Source: an uncultured Acidiferrobacteraceae bacterium (GTDB lineage Bacteria > Pseudomonadota > Gammaproteobacteria > Acidiferrobacterales > SZUA-150). From it: a DNA stretch of 64,000 nt. The notes under the pieces were generated by a model that ran no database searches, was not told the origin of the DNA, and saw nothing but the letters and a program-made list of their open reading frames with translations. The stretch spans positions 1-64,000 of the forward strand of contig CAJVXY010000012.1 in NCBI GenBank assembly GCA_913009895.1, given 5' to 3'. The first letter of the stretch is position 1; the number at the start of each line of letters is the position of its first letter. The position numbers and the translations under genes are program-made. Of this stretch, positions 39,736 to 51,072 are shown piece by piece.

Positions 39736-41619
39736 ATGGCATTACTGCAAATTAGTGAACCAGGAAAATCCACGTCGCCCCATGAGCATCGTCTGGCGAT
39801 CGGGATTGATTTGGGCACTACTAACTCCCTGGTAGCATCAGTGCGCAGCGGCATTGCAGATACCATGCCTGATGAGAATGGCAACCACCTTTTACCATCA
39901 GTTGTCCATTATGTTGACGAGAAAAACAGCATTGTCGGCCATGGTGCGTTACAGGCGGCGCAAATGGATCCGGTGAATACAATATCCTCTGTAAAGAGAA
40001 TGATGGGCAGATCATTTGCCGAGATCAATGGCGAGATCAACAGGTCAGGCAATAAAATAATTGATACAGAAGCCAGTGTGCCAAGAGTTGAAACTGCAGC
40101 AGGCTCAAAAAGTGCAATTGAAATTTCTTCAGATATTCTCAAGTCATTGCGCGATCGTGCTGAAAAAACACTAGGCGGTGAGCTATTTGGTGCCGTGATA
40201 ACCGTGCCTGCCTATTTTGATGATGCCCAAAGACAGGCTACAAAAGATGCTGCCAGGCTGGCCGGGCTCAGGATTTTACGGTTAATTAACGAGCCGACCG
40301 CAGCTGCTGTTGCTTATGGCCTGGATAAAAAGGCCAAGGGGACGTTTGTCATTTATGATCTCGGTGGTGGCACCATGGATGTATCAATTCTTAAGCTCAA
40401 CAAGGGGATATTCGAGGTGCTGGCAACTGCCGGAGATACTGCCCTGGGTGGTGATGACATGGACCATGAAATTATTGATTACCTCATGGCCGAGTGTGGC
40501 GAAGAAAATACAGACGAACCAGTATTTAAACGAAACGCACTTATGCAGGCAAGAAATATAAAAGAAAATCTGCTGACAAATGAAAAAACAGATATCAAGC
40601 TATTATTGACTAATGGCAAAGAATGGTCAGGACAATTAACCAGGGAAAAAATGCAGGTCTTGGTAGCACCCGTGGTAGAAAAAAGTCTCAAACCCTGCAA
40701 GCGGGCCATGCGCGATGCCGGTATTAAAAAAAGCGACATCGATGGCATTGTAATGGTTGGTGGCCCCACTCGCATGCAGATTGTCAGAGAAAAAGTTTCA
40801 GAATTTTTTGGGCAAACACCCCTAACGGATATTGACCCGGATAGAGTTGTCGCAGTCGGCGCGGCCTTGCAGGCCGATATGCTGGCGGGCAATAAAAATA
40901 ACGATGTACTACTGCTTGATGTAACACCCTTATCGCTGGGTCTTGAAATAATGGGTGGCATGGTTGAAAAAATTATACCAAGGAACGCTACAATCCCGGT
41001 TGCACGGGCACAGGAGTTTACCACTTTTAAAGACGGGCAAACTGCAATGTCAATTCATGTATTGCAGGGTGAGCGAGAAATGGTAGCTGACTGCAGGTCA
41101 CTGGCAAAATTCGAATTAAAAGGAATTCCACCCCTGGTGGCGGGCGCGGCACGTATTAGGGTGACTTTTCAGGTTGACGCCGATGGGTTGCTAAATGTAG
41201 CTGCAACCGAGTTAACAAGCGGAATCGAAACCAGGGTTGAGGTTATTCCTTCCTACGGCCTGACAGATGGTGAGATTGAATCCATGCTGAAAGACTCCAT
41301 ATCACATGCGGGCGATGATATGGCCGCCCGTGCCTTGCGTGAACAGCAGGTTGAAGCTGACAGATTATTTCAGGCGGTTTCGGCAGCGCTTGCCCGGGAT
41401 GGTGAAACACTTCTTAATGAGAGCACACTTTCCGAGATCAATGATTGCCTGAACAGACTCGGGGAGGTCAGTAGAAAAAACGACAGAAATGCAATCAAGA
41501 CAGCTATTGAGAAGCTGGATAAAGTAACCCAGGACTTTGCTGCCAAAAGAATGGATCTGGGAGTGTCACGGGCATTATCAGGCCACAATATTAATGAATT
41601 TACCAAAGAGCCTGATTAG
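39736..41619 (+). CDS. hscA: Fe-S protein chaperone HscA
   Basis: Hsp70 motifs ([28 protein letters not shown]); isc operon. Confidence 0.96.
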   Translation: MALLQISEPGKSTSPHEHRLAIGIDLGTTNSLVASVRSGIADTMPDENGNHLLPSVVHYVDEKNSIVGHGALQAAQMDPVNTISSVKRMMGRSFAEINGEINRSGNKIIDTEASVPRVETAAGSKSAIEISSDILKSLRDRAEKTLGGELFGAVITVPAYFDDAQRQATKDAARLAGLRILRLINEPTAAAVAYGLDKKAKGTFVIYDLGGGTMDVSILKLNKGIFEVLATAGDTALGGDDMDHEIIDYLMAECGEENTDEPVFKRNALMQARNIKENLLTNEKTDIKLLLTNGKEWSGQLTREKMQVLVAPVVEKSLKPCKRAMRDAGIKKSDIDGIVMVGGPTRMQIVREKVSEFFGQTPLTDIDPDRVVAVGAALQADMLAGNKNNDVLLLDVTPLSLGLEIMGGMVEKIIPRNATIPVARAQEFTTFKDGQTAMSIHVLQGEREMVADCRSLAKFELKGIPPLVAGAARIRVTFQVDADGLLNVAATELTSGIETRVEVIPSYGLTDGEIESMLKDSISHAGDDMAARALREQQVEADRLFQAVSAALARDGETLLNESTLSEINDCLNRLGEVSRKNDRNAIKTAIEKLDKVTQDFAAKRMDLGVSRALSGHNINEFTKEPD

Positions 41620-41623
41620 CAAT

Positions 41624-41962
41624 ATGCCGAAATTGACTTTTTTACCCCATGAAGAAATTTGCCCCGAGGGCAAAACCATCGACGTCGCACCCGGCACGAC
41701 CATATGCGATGCTGCACTTGAAGCCGGTATTGAAATTGAACATGCCTGTGAAAAGGCGTGCGCCTGTACAACTTGTCATGTCATTATCAGGCAGGGCTTT
41801 GACAGTCTCGAGGAGGCCGAGGAAACCGAAGAAGACTTGCTCGATAAGGCATGGGGACTGGAAGCTGAGTCCCGCTTGAGTTGTCAGGCCACGGTGGACC
41901 GGGAAGATTTAATCGTTGAGATTCCGAAATACACAATCAACCAGGTCTCTGAGACCCACTGA
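41624..41962 (+). CDS. fdx: [2Fe-2S] ferredoxin, ISC type
   Basis: CEKACACTTCHVIIRQGFDSLEEAEETEEDLLDKAWGLEAESRLSCQA. Confidence 0.95.
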   Translation: MPKLTFLPHEEICPEGKTIDVAPGTTICDAALEAGIEIEHACEKACACTTCHVIIRQGFDSLEEAEETEEDLLDKAWGLEAESRLSCQATVDREDLIVEIPKYTINQVSETH

Positions 41963-41984
41963 GATTAAAACAAGGAGCGCAGCC

Positions 41985-42185
41985 ATGCTTAAATGGACGG
42001 ATAGTCTGGAGATAGCAATTTCCTTACATGAAGCAAGGCCAGAAACAGACCCCGCAACAGTCCGGTTTACCGATTTACGGGAATGGGTTTTGGCCCTGAA
42101 TGACTTTGAAGATGACCCCGGGCACTCTGGTGAAAAAATTCTGGAGGCTATTCAGATGGCCTGGATTGAAGAAGCCGGGGATTAA
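41985..42185 (+). CDS. iscX: Fe-S cluster assembly protein IscX
   Basis: MLKWTDSLEIAISLHEARPETDPATVRFTDLREWVLALNDFEDDP. Confidence 0.95.
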   Translation: MLKWTDSLEIAISLHEARPETDPATVRFTDLREWVLALNDFEDDPGHSGEKILEAIQMAWIEEAGD

Positions 42186-42434
42186 CCAAAGACCATATAA
42201 ATCAACCCGCTAGTTCAGATTAAACTTGCCCCTGAAAAAGCTGACCACCGGCGCACAACAAGTCGCCTAACTCATTGTTTAAACTGCCTCCAACCGCTAC
42301 ACTAGCGCCAATTTTCAGACTGGTCGAAATATCAGCTATTTAATATTATTTAATATAAACATATAGTTATAATTGAAACTTAAAGTATTAGATTAGTTTA
42401 AATTTCAATATATACTCTACTAGTACATTTGAGC

Positions 42435-43553
42435 ATGAGTACTCCATTGCAGCAAAATCTCCTTAATATGAATCTCGCGGTTATCCAGGCGTATTTTGAG
42501 GGCCTGGGCGAAAAAGCTTTTCGCGGTCGCCAGGTATTCAAGTGGATACATCAGCACGGTTTTTGTGATTTTGCAGAAATGACTGATATCTCAAAAGAGC
42601 TGCGTTCACAACTAACACAGCAAGCCTGTATCAAGGCGCCGGAAATAGCGTTACAGGAAATTTCAGACGATGGCACATATAAATGGTTGCTGCGCCTGGC
42701 AGATGGCAATTCTATCGAAACAGTATTTATTCCTGAAGATGATCGTGGCACCTTGTGTATATCATCCCAGGCGGGTTGTGTTTTAAATTGCACATTTTGC
42801 GCAACAGCCAGGCAGGGGTTTAACCGAAATCTGGAGGTTCATGAGATCATCGGCCAGCTGTATGTTGCCAACCAGGTACTGAGAAAGCTAACCGACAACC
42901 AGAGAGAAAAGAATACCCGAATTATTACGAATGTTGTCATGATGGGCATGGGAGAACCACTGCTTAATTTTGATAATGTTAATCAGGCGATGGATATTAT
43001 GCAGGACGATCTTGGTTATGGTCTTTCAAAAAGGAGAGTTACCCTGAGTACATCTGGCGTAATTCCAAAGATCGACAAGTTAAAGGAAACGAATCCTGTA
43101 AGCCTGGCCGTGTCATTACACGCGCCAAATGACAAGTTGCGTGACCAGTTGGTTCCTTTGAATAAAAAATATCCCATAAAGGATCTCATGAATGCCTGCA
43201 AAAGATATGTTGCAGGCGAGCCCAGGAGAAGGGTGACCATGGAATATGTCATGTTAAAAGGGATTAACGATAATGAAAAACATGCCAGGCAGTTAATAAA
43301 AATTTTATCTGGAGTTCCGGCAAAAGTTAACCTTATTCCCTTTAATTCATTCGATGGTTCTGGTTTTGAACGATCAGGCATGGATTCCATAAATAACTTT
43401 CGGGAAATACTAATGCAGGCCGGCATTGTTACCGTAACGAGAAAAACAAGAGGTGACGATATTAATGCGGCGTGTGGTCAATTAGCCGGTAGCATTGTTG
43501 ATCGCACACAGCGTTCTAAATCCTGCACGCCTGAGGCGGTAAATCAGTCATGA
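42435..43553 (+). CDS. rlmN: Dual-specificity RNA methyltransferase RlmN
   Basis: Radical [42 protein letters not shown]. Confidence 0.96.
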   Translation: MSTPLQQNLLNMNLAVIQAYFEGLGEKAFRGRQVFKWIHQHGFCDFAEMTDISKELRSQLTQQACIKAPEIALQEISDDGTYKWLLRLADGNSIETVFIPEDDRGTLCISSQAGCVLNCTFCATARQGFNRNLEVHEIIGQLYVANQVLRKLTDNQREKNTRIITNVVMMGMGEPLLNFDNVNQAMDIMQDDLGYGLSKRRVTLSTSGVIPKIDKLKETNPVSLAVSLHAPNDKLRDQLVPLNKKYPIKDLMNACKRYVAGEPRRRVTMEYVMLKGINDNEKHARQLIKILSGVPAKVNLIPFNSFDGSGFERSGMDSINNFREILMQAGIVTVTRKTRGDDINAACGQLAGSIVDRTQRSKSCTPEAVNQS

Positions 43554-44314
43554 ATATTTTTGAAAAATTTTCAAGATTATCTCGTATTTCAATTTTATTG
43601 ACTGTATTCATCCTGACTGGTTGCGTGACCGCACAAGAGCAAAAAATTCAGGATAGAAAACTGGAAAAACAAATAAACACCAATATTCAACTGGGTGTTG
43701 AATATATAGCCAGGAAAAAATGGGGATATGCCAAGGAACGACTGGATGCTGCCCTGGCACTGGATCCGAACAACTCACATGCCAATAATGCCATGGGACT
43801 GTTAATGTGGAAACTAAAAGAACTGGACAAGGCTGAAGAATTTCTAACAAAAGCCACAGACCTGAATCCAAATGATGCCAGCGCCCAAAATAACCTCGGC
43901 GTCTTTCTTTGCCAGCAAGGAAAACTGGATGATGCCGTTGAACGCTTTGAACTGGCCCTTAAAAATCCCATGTATGAGACACCAGCTCAGGCAAATTTAA
44001 ATGCCGGTCTTTGTCTCATGAAAAAGTACGATACTGCAAATGCTACTAAATTCTTTCGTGCTGCATTGAAGGAAAATCGTAACCTGCCAAGAGCATTAAG
44101 TGCAATGGCAAAAATTAGTTATGAAAAAAAGAAATATTTAACAACCAGGGCTTTTTTGCAAAGATATTTTGAGGTCGGCAAAGATACGCCGGAGATATTA
44201 TACATTGCAGTAAAAGTTGAAGAAAAACTGGGAGGACGTGATGCCCATGCAAGTTATAAGATACGGCTAAAAGGAAAATTTCCAGATTCAAAGGAAGCTA
44301 AATTAGTTCGTTGA
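43550..44314 (+). CDS. pilW: Type IV pilus biogenesis/stability lipoprotein PilW/PilF
   Basis: Lipobox LTGC, TPR repeats, position between rlmN and rodZ. Confidence 0.9.
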   Translation: MNIFEKFSRLSRISILLTVFILTGCVTAQEQKIQDRKLEKQINTNIQLGVEYIARKKWGYAKERLDAALALDPNNSHANNAMGLLMWKLKELDKAEEFLTKATDLNPNDASAQNNLGVFLCQQGKLDDAVERFELALKNPMYETPAQANLNAGLCLMKKYDTANATKFFRAALKENRNLPRALSAMAKISYEKKKYLTTRAFLQRYFEVGKDTPEILYIAVKVEEKLGGRDAHASYKIRLKGKFPDSKEAKLVR

Positions 44315-44325
44315 TACAATAAAAT

Positions 44326-45354
44326 ATGGATCACAAGGAAAAATCGATGACAGAAGAGATTGACAATGAAGAGATTGACAATAAAGAACCAGGCTTGTCA
44401 TTAGCAAGGGCCAGGCAGGAAAAAGGTTTTGCGGTTGATGAAGTGGCCGCGCGCTTACACTTATCTGCTGTTCAAATTCAATCACTCGAGGAGAATGAAT
44501 ATGAATCATTGCCTGAAGCTACCTATATAAAAGGTTACTTAAAAAATTATGCAAAATTACTGGAATTGGATCCTGCTCCGTTAATTGCATCATATATAGA
44601 ACGGGTGAGTCCTAAAAAAAATGACACCATTGAAACAGTTGCCGTCAATCAACAAAAATTAAGCGCCGCAAACGACTCGAAAGTAATGTATACAATTTTC
44701 GGGATTGTAGTTTTGGTGATCGCGATTGTTGCTATCTGGATTGGCACACAGGGTTATGGCGAGAAAGTTACCGGGCAGGCAGAAACTACTGTAACAACAG
44801 CCGAACACACTTCAGAAGAATTATTCGGCCCTCAATTAGAAGCGCAAACTGATGAAGGCGCCGGGATAGACTCAGAAGCAGAGGGCGATACAACAGATGT
44901 TTCATTACAGGCGCAAGAACAACTGGAACCACAATATCCTGTAGCACCCAAAAAGCCGGATACGATTCCTGCCGAAATCCCTGTGACCAAAACCAGTCCA
45001 GTTACTGACGAGAGCAGGGTAAAGAAAGAACCTGCCCCGGAAAAAAAACGGATCGCAAAAATATCAGCAATTGATGATACGAAAACCGAAGTATTGGTCG
45101 AAAATGAACGTTTAGATGAAATTGTTTTATTTTTTGAGGAAAATTCCTGGGCTGACGTGCGGGATAAAAATGGCAAGAAACTGCTCTATAAAACCATGAG
45201 CGAAGGACGAGTTGTCACGGTCAAGGGCATCGCCCCCTTCAAGATTTTTCTTGGTAATGCCGATGGCGTTAAACTGAGTTATAACGGGAGGCAGGTCAAC
45301 TTTGATAAATACAAACGCGGGTTAATTGCCAGGTTTACAGTAGGCAAGCAATAA
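44326..45354 (+). CDS. rodZ: RodZ-like HTH membrane protein
   Basis: N-terminal HTH, single TM, C-terminal DUF4115-like beta domain ([20 protein letters not shown]). Confidence 0.9.
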   Translation: MDHKEKSMTEEIDNEEIDNKEPGLSLARARQEKGFAVDEVAARLHLSAVQIQSLEENEYESLPEATYIKGYLKNYAKLLELDPAPLIASYIERVSPKKNDTIETVAVNQQKLSAANDSKVMYTIFGIVVLVIAIVAIWIGTQGYGEKVTGQAETTVTTAEHTSEELFGPQLEAQTDEGAGIDSEAEGDTTDVSLQAQEQLEPQYPVAPKKPDTIPAEIPVTKTSPVTDESRVKKEPAPEKKRIAKISAIDDTKTEVLVENERLDEIVLFFEENSWADVRDKNGKKLLYKTMSEGRVVTVKGIAPFKIFLGNADGVKLSYNGRQVNFDKYKRGLIARFTVGKQ

Positions 45355-45364
45355 AATTTTTAAT

Positions 45365-46483
45365 ATGACTGATTTGACTACAATCACAAGGCGGAAAACA
45401 CGCCAGATTACTGTTGGCAATGTGCCAATTGGTGGCGATGCACCGATTAGTGTCCAGTCCATGACTACAACCGACACTTGTGACGTGGAATCAACCACCA
45501 AACAAATCTTGCGCCTGTCAGAAGTGGGAGCGGATATAGTTAGAGTTTCCGTGCCGACAATTGATGACGCAATCGCCTTTGGAAAAATCAAAAAAAATGT
45601 CGCTGTGCCACTGGTAGCAGATATTCACTTCGATTACCGCATCGCCCTGGAAGTGGCGAAACAGGGCGTAGACTGTCTCAGGATAAATCCTGGCAACATC
45701 GGTAAGGAAGACCGAATCAAACAAGTCATCCAGTGTGCGAAAGATCACGGCATACCCATAAGAATTGGTGTTAATGCCGGCTCCCTGGAGAAGGATCTTC
45801 AAAAAAAATATACAGAGCCGACACCCGAGGCATTGGTTGAATCGGCATTTCGCCATATTGATATACTGGATAAATATGATTTTCAGAATTATAAAATCAG
45901 CCTCAAGGCTTCAGAAATTTTTATGACTATTGCTGCCTATAAATTACTGGCAGACCAGATCGATCAACCATTTCACCTGGGTATCACAGAAGCAGGTGGT
46001 TTACAGTCGGGCACCGTAAAAAGCGCCATTGGCCTGGGCGCACTACTAATGGCTGGTATTGGCGATACCTTGCGAGTATCGCTTGCTGCCGATCCGGTTG
46101 AAGAAGTAAAGGTTGGTTTTAACATCCTGAAAAGTTTACATTTGCGAAAGAAAGGGATTAATTTCATTGCTTGTCCTACATGTTCACGTAAACAATTCGA
46201 TGTTATTGCAACTGTCAATGCGCTGGAAGAACGTTTAAGTGATATCAATGAGTCAATTGATGTGGCAATTATTGGTTGCGTTGTAAACGGACCTGGCGAA
46301 GCAAAAACAGCAGATATCGGCATTACCGGCGGCAAACCGAATCTTTTATACGTGAATGGTAAAACAGCAGGAAAACTTGAAGACGATGAACTTATAGATG
46401 AGCTAGAGAAAACGATTCGCAAGCAGATAAGCAGGCTGGAAAAGCCGGATGAAAATATTATTCCTGTTATAAAAGTAGGATAG
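45365..46483 (+). CDS. ispG: 4-hydroxy-3-methylbut-2-en-1-yl diphosphate synthase IspG
   Basis: [43 protein letters not shown]. Confidence 0.97.
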   Translation: MTDLTTITRRKTRQITVGNVPIGGDAPISVQSMTTTDTCDVESTTKQILRLSEVGADIVRVSVPTIDDAIAFGKIKKNVAVPLVADIHFDYRIALEVAKQGVDCLRINPGNIGKEDRIKQVIQCAKDHGIPIRIGVNAGSLEKDLQKKYTEPTPEALVESAFRHIDILDKYDFQNYKISLKASEIFMTIAAYKLLADQIDQPFHLGITEAGGLQSGTVKSAIGLGALLMAGIGDTLRVSLAADPVEEVKVGFNILKSLHLRKKGINFIACPTCSRKQFDVIATVNALEERLSDINESIDVAIIGCVVNGPGEAKTADIGITGGKPNLLYVNGKTAGKLEDDELIDELEKTIRKQISRLEKPDENIIPVIKVG

Positions 46484-46488
46484 GTTTG

Positions 46489-47745
46489 ATGGCGAACATT
46501 ATACAGGCGGTTCGCGGCATGAATGACTTGTTGCCAGATCAGACAAGTACATGGCAAGCAGTAGAATCTATTATTAAAACTACACTGTCGGAGTATGCCT
46601 ATAAGGAAATAAGATTACCATTACTGGAAAAGACCACCTTGTTTTCCCGATCAATCGGCGGAGCAACAGATATTGTCGAGAAAGAAATGTATACCTTTGC
46701 CGATAGAAATGGCGATAATCTTACGTTAAGGCCGGAGGGAACAGCAGGATGTGTCCGTGCAGGCATCGAGAATGGTTTGTTCCACAACCAGACCCAACGG
46801 TTATGGTACATGGGGCCAATGTTTCGCCACGAACGGCCACAAAAGGGGCGTTACAGACAATTCTACCAGACCGGTGTTGAGTGTTTTGGTTTTGATGGTC
46901 CTGATATTGATTGTGAGTTAATCGCGTTGTCTGCACGTATCTGGAGAAAGCTCGGATTAGAGAATATTAAACTCGAATTGAATTCACTAGGCAGCCTGGA
47001 ATCAAGGACTGCATATATCAAGGTGTTAACAGCGTACCTTTCCGACAATGTTGATGAGCTTGATGAAGACAGTAGACGCAGGCTTAAAAGTAATCCGCTA
47101 AGGGTGCTGGATAGTAAAAATCCTGACATGCAAAATATTATTGAGCAGGCACCAAAGCTCATTGATAACCTGGATTCGGTCTCGCAGGAACATTTTAATC
47201 AACTAAAGGAAATGCTTACCAGCCATGGTATTAAATTTTTCATAAATCCCAGGCTGGTCAGGGGGCTGGATTATTATTCAAGAACTGTATTTGAGTGGAC
47301 CACCGACAAATTGGGCGCCCAGGGCGCAATTTGTGCTGGCGGTCGTTTTGACAGCCTGGTCGAACAATTGGGCGGTAAACAGGTTCCTGCGGTTGGATTT
47401 GCCATGGGACATGAGAGAATAATAGAGTTGGTCAAGACCGCCGGCAACAGTATGCAGTCCGGACACCTGGACATATACATGTGCCTGCTGGGTGGCGAAG
47501 CAAAAAGGGCGGGTATGTTACTGGCGGAAAAATTACGTGATAAATCACTTAATATACTGGCCCATTGTGGTGATGGCAGCATCAAGAGCCAGCTTAAACA
47601 AGCCGACAAGAGCGGGGCTAAAGTTGCGCTTATTTTGGGAGAAGACGAGGTGAGTAGCGACAAGATCATCATAAAACCACTGCGGGAAAAAAAATCACAG
47701 TATTCAGTAGACCAAAAAGATTTATTTTCTCATTTATTACCCTAG
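46489..47745 (+). CDS. hisS: Histidyl-tRNA synthetase
   Basis: AVRGMNDLLP, LRPEGTAGCVRA, GLDYYSRTVFEW. Confidence 0.97.
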   Translation: MANIIQAVRGMNDLLPDQTSTWQAVESIIKTTLSEYAYKEIRLPLLEKTTLFSRSIGGATDIVEKEMYTFADRNGDNLTLRPEGTAGCVRAGIENGLFHNQTQRLWYMGPMFRHERPQKGRYRQFYQTGVECFGFDGPDIDCELIALSARIWRKLGLENIKLELNSLGSLESRTAYIKVLTAYLSDNVDELDEDSRRRLKSNPLRVLDSKNPDMQNIIEQAPKLIDNLDSVSQEHFNQLKEMLTSHGIKFFINPRLVRGLDYYSRTVFEWTTDKLGAQGAICAGGRFDSLVEQLGGKQVPAVGFAMGHERIIELVKTAGNSMQSGHLDIYMCLLGGEAKRAGMLLAEKLRDKSLNILAHCGDGSIKSQLKQADKSGAKVALILGEDEVSSDKIIIKPLREKKSQYSVDQKDLFSHLLP

Positions 47746-47812
47746 AGATTGATTTTTTAAAAGCACCTGAAGCAAGAACACGCTAACCAAAATATATAAA
47801 TATGATAATACA

Positions 47813-48466
47813 TTGCAGGAGACATCAGAATTGAGCGAACATTATGCAGATCAAGACCAGATGGAAGCACTAAAAACCTGGTGGAAGGAATACGGCGTTG
47901 CTGTCATTGTCGGTGTTACATTTGGCGCCGTTTTTATTGGCGGTTATCGTTTCTGGAATTATTACACTGACATGCAAAATGACAAGGCGTCAGAGATATA
48001 TGAGCTGGTATTAACCGATATCTCTCAAGGGAAACTGATGAGTGCCGATAAATCCGCAAAAGAGCTGATTGATGGATATTCTTCGTCACCTTACCTGGCA
48101 ATGGCATCATTGATGCTGGCAAAAAAATACATAGACAATAAAGAAATTTCCAAAGCAAAAGAATATTTGAATATTGCAATTGACCAGGGGGACGAAAACG
48201 ATATTGTCCATGTGGCAAGACTAAGACTGGCAAGAATATTATTTTTTCAGGAAAAAAAGGCTGATGAAGCGCTGGAGATCATCAATACAATACAAACAGA
48301 TGGCTACTCTTCCCAGTATAATGAATTACGCGGTGATATTTATATGAGTAATGGCAAAACAGATGATGCAATAAAAAGTTACGAGCTGGCACTGTCAAGC
48401 ACATCTACATCGGGTGATTACAAGCCAGTCCTGAAAATGAAGCTTGATAATGCAAAATCGAAATAA
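47813..48466 (+). CDS. yfgM: YfgM-like TPR membrane protein
   Basis: LKTWWKEYGVAVIVGVTFGAVFIGGYRFWN, TPR repeats, between hisS and bamB; start codon uncertain. Confidence 0.88.
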   Translation: MQETSELSEHYADQDQMEALKTWWKEYGVAVIVGVTFGAVFIGGYRFWNYYTDMQNDKASEIYELVLTDISQGKLMSADKSAKELIDGYSSSPYLAMASLMLAKKYIDNKEISKAKEYLNIAIDQGDENDIVHVARLRLARILFFQEKKADEALEIINTIQTDGYSSQYNELRGDIYMSNGKTDDAIKSYELALSSTSTSGDYKPVLKMKLDNAKSK

Positions 48467-48467
48467 C

Positions 48468-49652
48468 ATGCCATATAAAATTATTATCCTCCTGCTGGTA
48501 AGCTTATTTCTGCAGGCATGTGGTGCCAGTAGTAATGTCCGTCCTCCTGAACCGTTGATCGAGATTGAGTCAGAAAATTCAGTTGAGGTGGTCTGGAATG
48601 AAAGTTTTGGCGGAACAGATGAGAAAAAACAACTAAAATTGTCCATTGCGATACTTGGTGAAAATTTGTTTACCGTAGACTCACGAGGTGAACTAAGTGC
48701 ATTTAATCTGAATGATGGTGACGATGTCTGGTCTGTAAAACTTGATCGGGAAATCACAGCAGGCGTAGGCGCGTCTGAAGACAAGATACTGCTTGGAACA
48801 AAAGATGGCGCAGTTTTAGCGCTTGATCCAAAAAATGGCGCGGTACTATGGTCTCGGCGACTGGCGACCGAAATACTGTCAAAGCCAGTGGCAGCTTCCG
48901 GTAAAGTTATTGTGCAAACTGTGGATGGAAAAATTTACGCCCTGGATGAAAAAACCGGGAGACAGGTATGGCAGTTTCATAAAGAGGGGCCTGCATTAAG
49001 CCTGAGAGGTACCAGTACACCAATCTTTATACAAAATGTAGTCATTACCGGCTTTGCAACTGGAACCATAGTTGCACTCACGCTGGAAAACGGCAAGTTG
49101 ATCTGGGAGATACCAGTATCACAGCCAACAGGCAGAAATGAAATTGAACGCCTGACAGATGTTGATGCCCAGCCGATAGTCAATAAATTCAGATTATTTG
49201 TTGCCAGTTATCAAGGGAAGCTGGTTGCTATAGATATAAGAAGCGGTGAACAATTATGGTCAAGAGATATATCGGTTTTTAGAGACATGACAATAGACAG
49301 TAAAAATATTTATGCCCTGGACGACAGGGGTGTAATGTTTGCCTATGAACAGTCAACCGGTGCATCTGTCTGGCAACAGGCTCAATTTTTTGGCAGAAAA
49401 CCATCACCTCCTGCCATTGTCGATGGCAACATAATAGTAGGCGACCTGGAAGGATACGTGCATTGGTTAAATGCGGATGATGGCCGTATTCTGGCCAGGA
49501 CCCGGATAGATGATGACCCCATTGTGACACAAGCCGTGGTTCGCGACCGGATTGCCTATGTCAACTCGGTTAGTGGCGAATTAACAGCGTTAAAATTAAA
49601 GAATAATCAAGAGAGCAAGTTTTCGTTTTCTTTTAAACCAGATAAAAATTAA
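48468..49652 (+). CDS. bamB: Outer membrane protein assembly factor BamB
   Basis: Lipobox LQACG, repeated PQQ-type beta-propeller blades, between yfgM and der. Confidence 0.94.
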   Translation: MPYKIIILLLVSLFLQACGASSNVRPPEPLIEIESENSVEVVWNESFGGTDEKKQLKLSIAILGENLFTVDSRGELSAFNLNDGDDVWSVKLDREITAGVGASEDKILLGTKDGAVLALDPKNGAVLWSRRLATEILSKPVAASGKVIVQTVDGKIYALDEKTGRQVWQFHKEGPALSLRGTSTPIFIQNVVITGFATGTIVALTLENGKLIWEIPVSQPTGRNEIERLTDVDAQPIVNKFRLFVASYQGKLVAIDIRSGEQLWSRDISVFRDMTIDSKNIYALDDRGVMFAYEQSTGASVWQQAQFFGRKPSPPAIVDGNIIVGDLEGYVHWLNADDGRILARTRIDDDPIVTQAVVRDRIAYVNSVSGELTALKLKNNQESKFSFSFKPDKN

Positions 49653-49666
49653 TTTTATTTTACTAA

Positions 49667-51052
49667 ATGAAACCGGTAGTAGCACTAGTAGGCAGGCCCA
49701 ATGTTGGCAAGTCTACCTTATTTAACAGGCTTACTAAAAAAAAAGCAGCGCTGGTCATTGATGAGCCGGGCATCACCAGAGACAGGCAATACGGTACTTG
49801 TGAACGAGAACCCTATTCATTTTTTGTAATTGATACCGGTGGGATTACAGATCTCTCCAGCAATAAAAAAACAGAAAGTGATGATATAACCCGCCTGGTA
49901 AGCTTGCAGACACAGCAGGCAATTGATGAAGCGGACTATATTGTATTGATGGTTGACAGGCGATCGGGACTGCAACCACAAGATCAGGAAATTGCCAATA
50001 CACTCAGGAAACAGGAAAAACCGGTTTTTCTTGTTGTCAATAAATCGGAAGGTGTAGAAGAAGAATTTGCTGTTTCCGAATTTTATGAGTTATCGCTAGG
50101 CGAGCCAGTCGCTATATCTGCATCTCAAGGAGATAACCTTGACGAGTTGCTCGCGCTGCTTTTTGCTGATCGTAATTTTAATACTGAACAGGCAGACCCG
50201 GACTCAGATATACCCAGGGTAGCATTTGTTGGCCGGCCAAATGTTGGAAAATCCACGCTTATCAATTCACTGTTAGGCGCTGAGCGCGTACTTGTCTTTG
50301 ATGAGCCAGGCACGACAAGAGACAGTGTGTACGTACCTTTTGAGTTGAATGGCCAATCCTATATGCTGATTGACACTGCAGGCCTGAGGAGAAAAGGTAA
50401 AATAACTGAAACCGTTGAAAAGTTCTCGGGCATAAAAACACTACAATCCATAGATGAAGCAAATATAGTGATCCTGGTGATTGATGCTGCAGATGGTGTT
50501 ACTGATCAGGATGCCACCCTGGCAGGCCATATTCTTGAAAAAGGCTGCGCGCTGGTGGTAGTGTTAAATAAATGGGATTTACTGGATAACGAAAAAAGGG
50601 AAACAATAAAAGAGGAGATAGACAGGCGCTTGCCTTTTCTGGCGTTTGCCAATCATCACTATCTATCGGCCCTCAAGGGGACTGGCCTGAGAAATTTGTT
50701 TTCATCGGTTGATGAAGCCTATGCTGCGGCGATCCAGGTGTTGCCCACGTCATTGTTAACCAGAATACTGGAACAAGCTACTACCAAAACAACACCGCCG
50801 ATGGTCAAGGGCAGGCGGATTCGACTGAAGTTTGCTCATCAAGCAGGTAAAAATCCACCAAAAATAATGATTCACGGTAATCAGGTAAAATCTGTACCCG
50901 AACACTATAAACGCTATCTGGTAAACTCCTATCGTAAAAAGCTGAATCTTACGGGCACACCTGTCAGAATAGATTTTAAAGCTAGCGAGAATCCGTACAA
51001 GGGAAGAAAGGTTAAAAAACATAAAAAGAAAGTGTATAAAAAAAGAAAATAA
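49667..51052 (+). CDS. der: Ribosome biogenesis GTPase Der
   Basis: Tandem G domains (GRPNVGKSTLFN, GRPNVGKSTLIN), C-terminal KH-like domain and basic tail. Confidence 0.97.
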   Translation: MKPVVALVGRPNVGKSTLFNRLTKKKAALVIDEPGITRDRQYGTCEREPYSFFVIDTGGITDLSSNKKTESDDITRLVSLQTQQAIDEADYIVLMVDRRSGLQPQDQEIANTLRKQEKPVFLVVNKSEGVEEEFAVSEFYELSLGEPVAISASQGDNLDELLALLFADRNFNTEQADPDSDIPRVAFVGRPNVGKSTLINSLLGAERVLVFDEPGTTRDSVYVPFELNGQSYMLIDTAGLRRKGKITETVEKFSGIKTLQSIDEANIVILVIDAADGVTDQDATLAGHILEKGCALVVVLNKWDLLDNEKRETIKEEIDRRLPFLAFANHHYLSALKGTGLRNLFSSVDEAYAAAIQVLPTSLLTRILEQATTKTTPPMVKGRRIRLKFAHQAGKNPPKIMIHGNQVKSVPEHYKRYLVNSYRKKLNLTGTPVRIDFKASENPYKGRKVKKHKKKVYKKRK

Positions 51053-51072
51053 AATGAAAAGTAGAAACTAAA

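Noticed and set aside
45973-46557. 194-aa minus-strand ORF opposite ispG/hisS (similar case at 40479-41024 opposite hscA)
   Set aside because: Shadow ORFs over highly conserved genes; Ser-rich composition typical of antisense translation.
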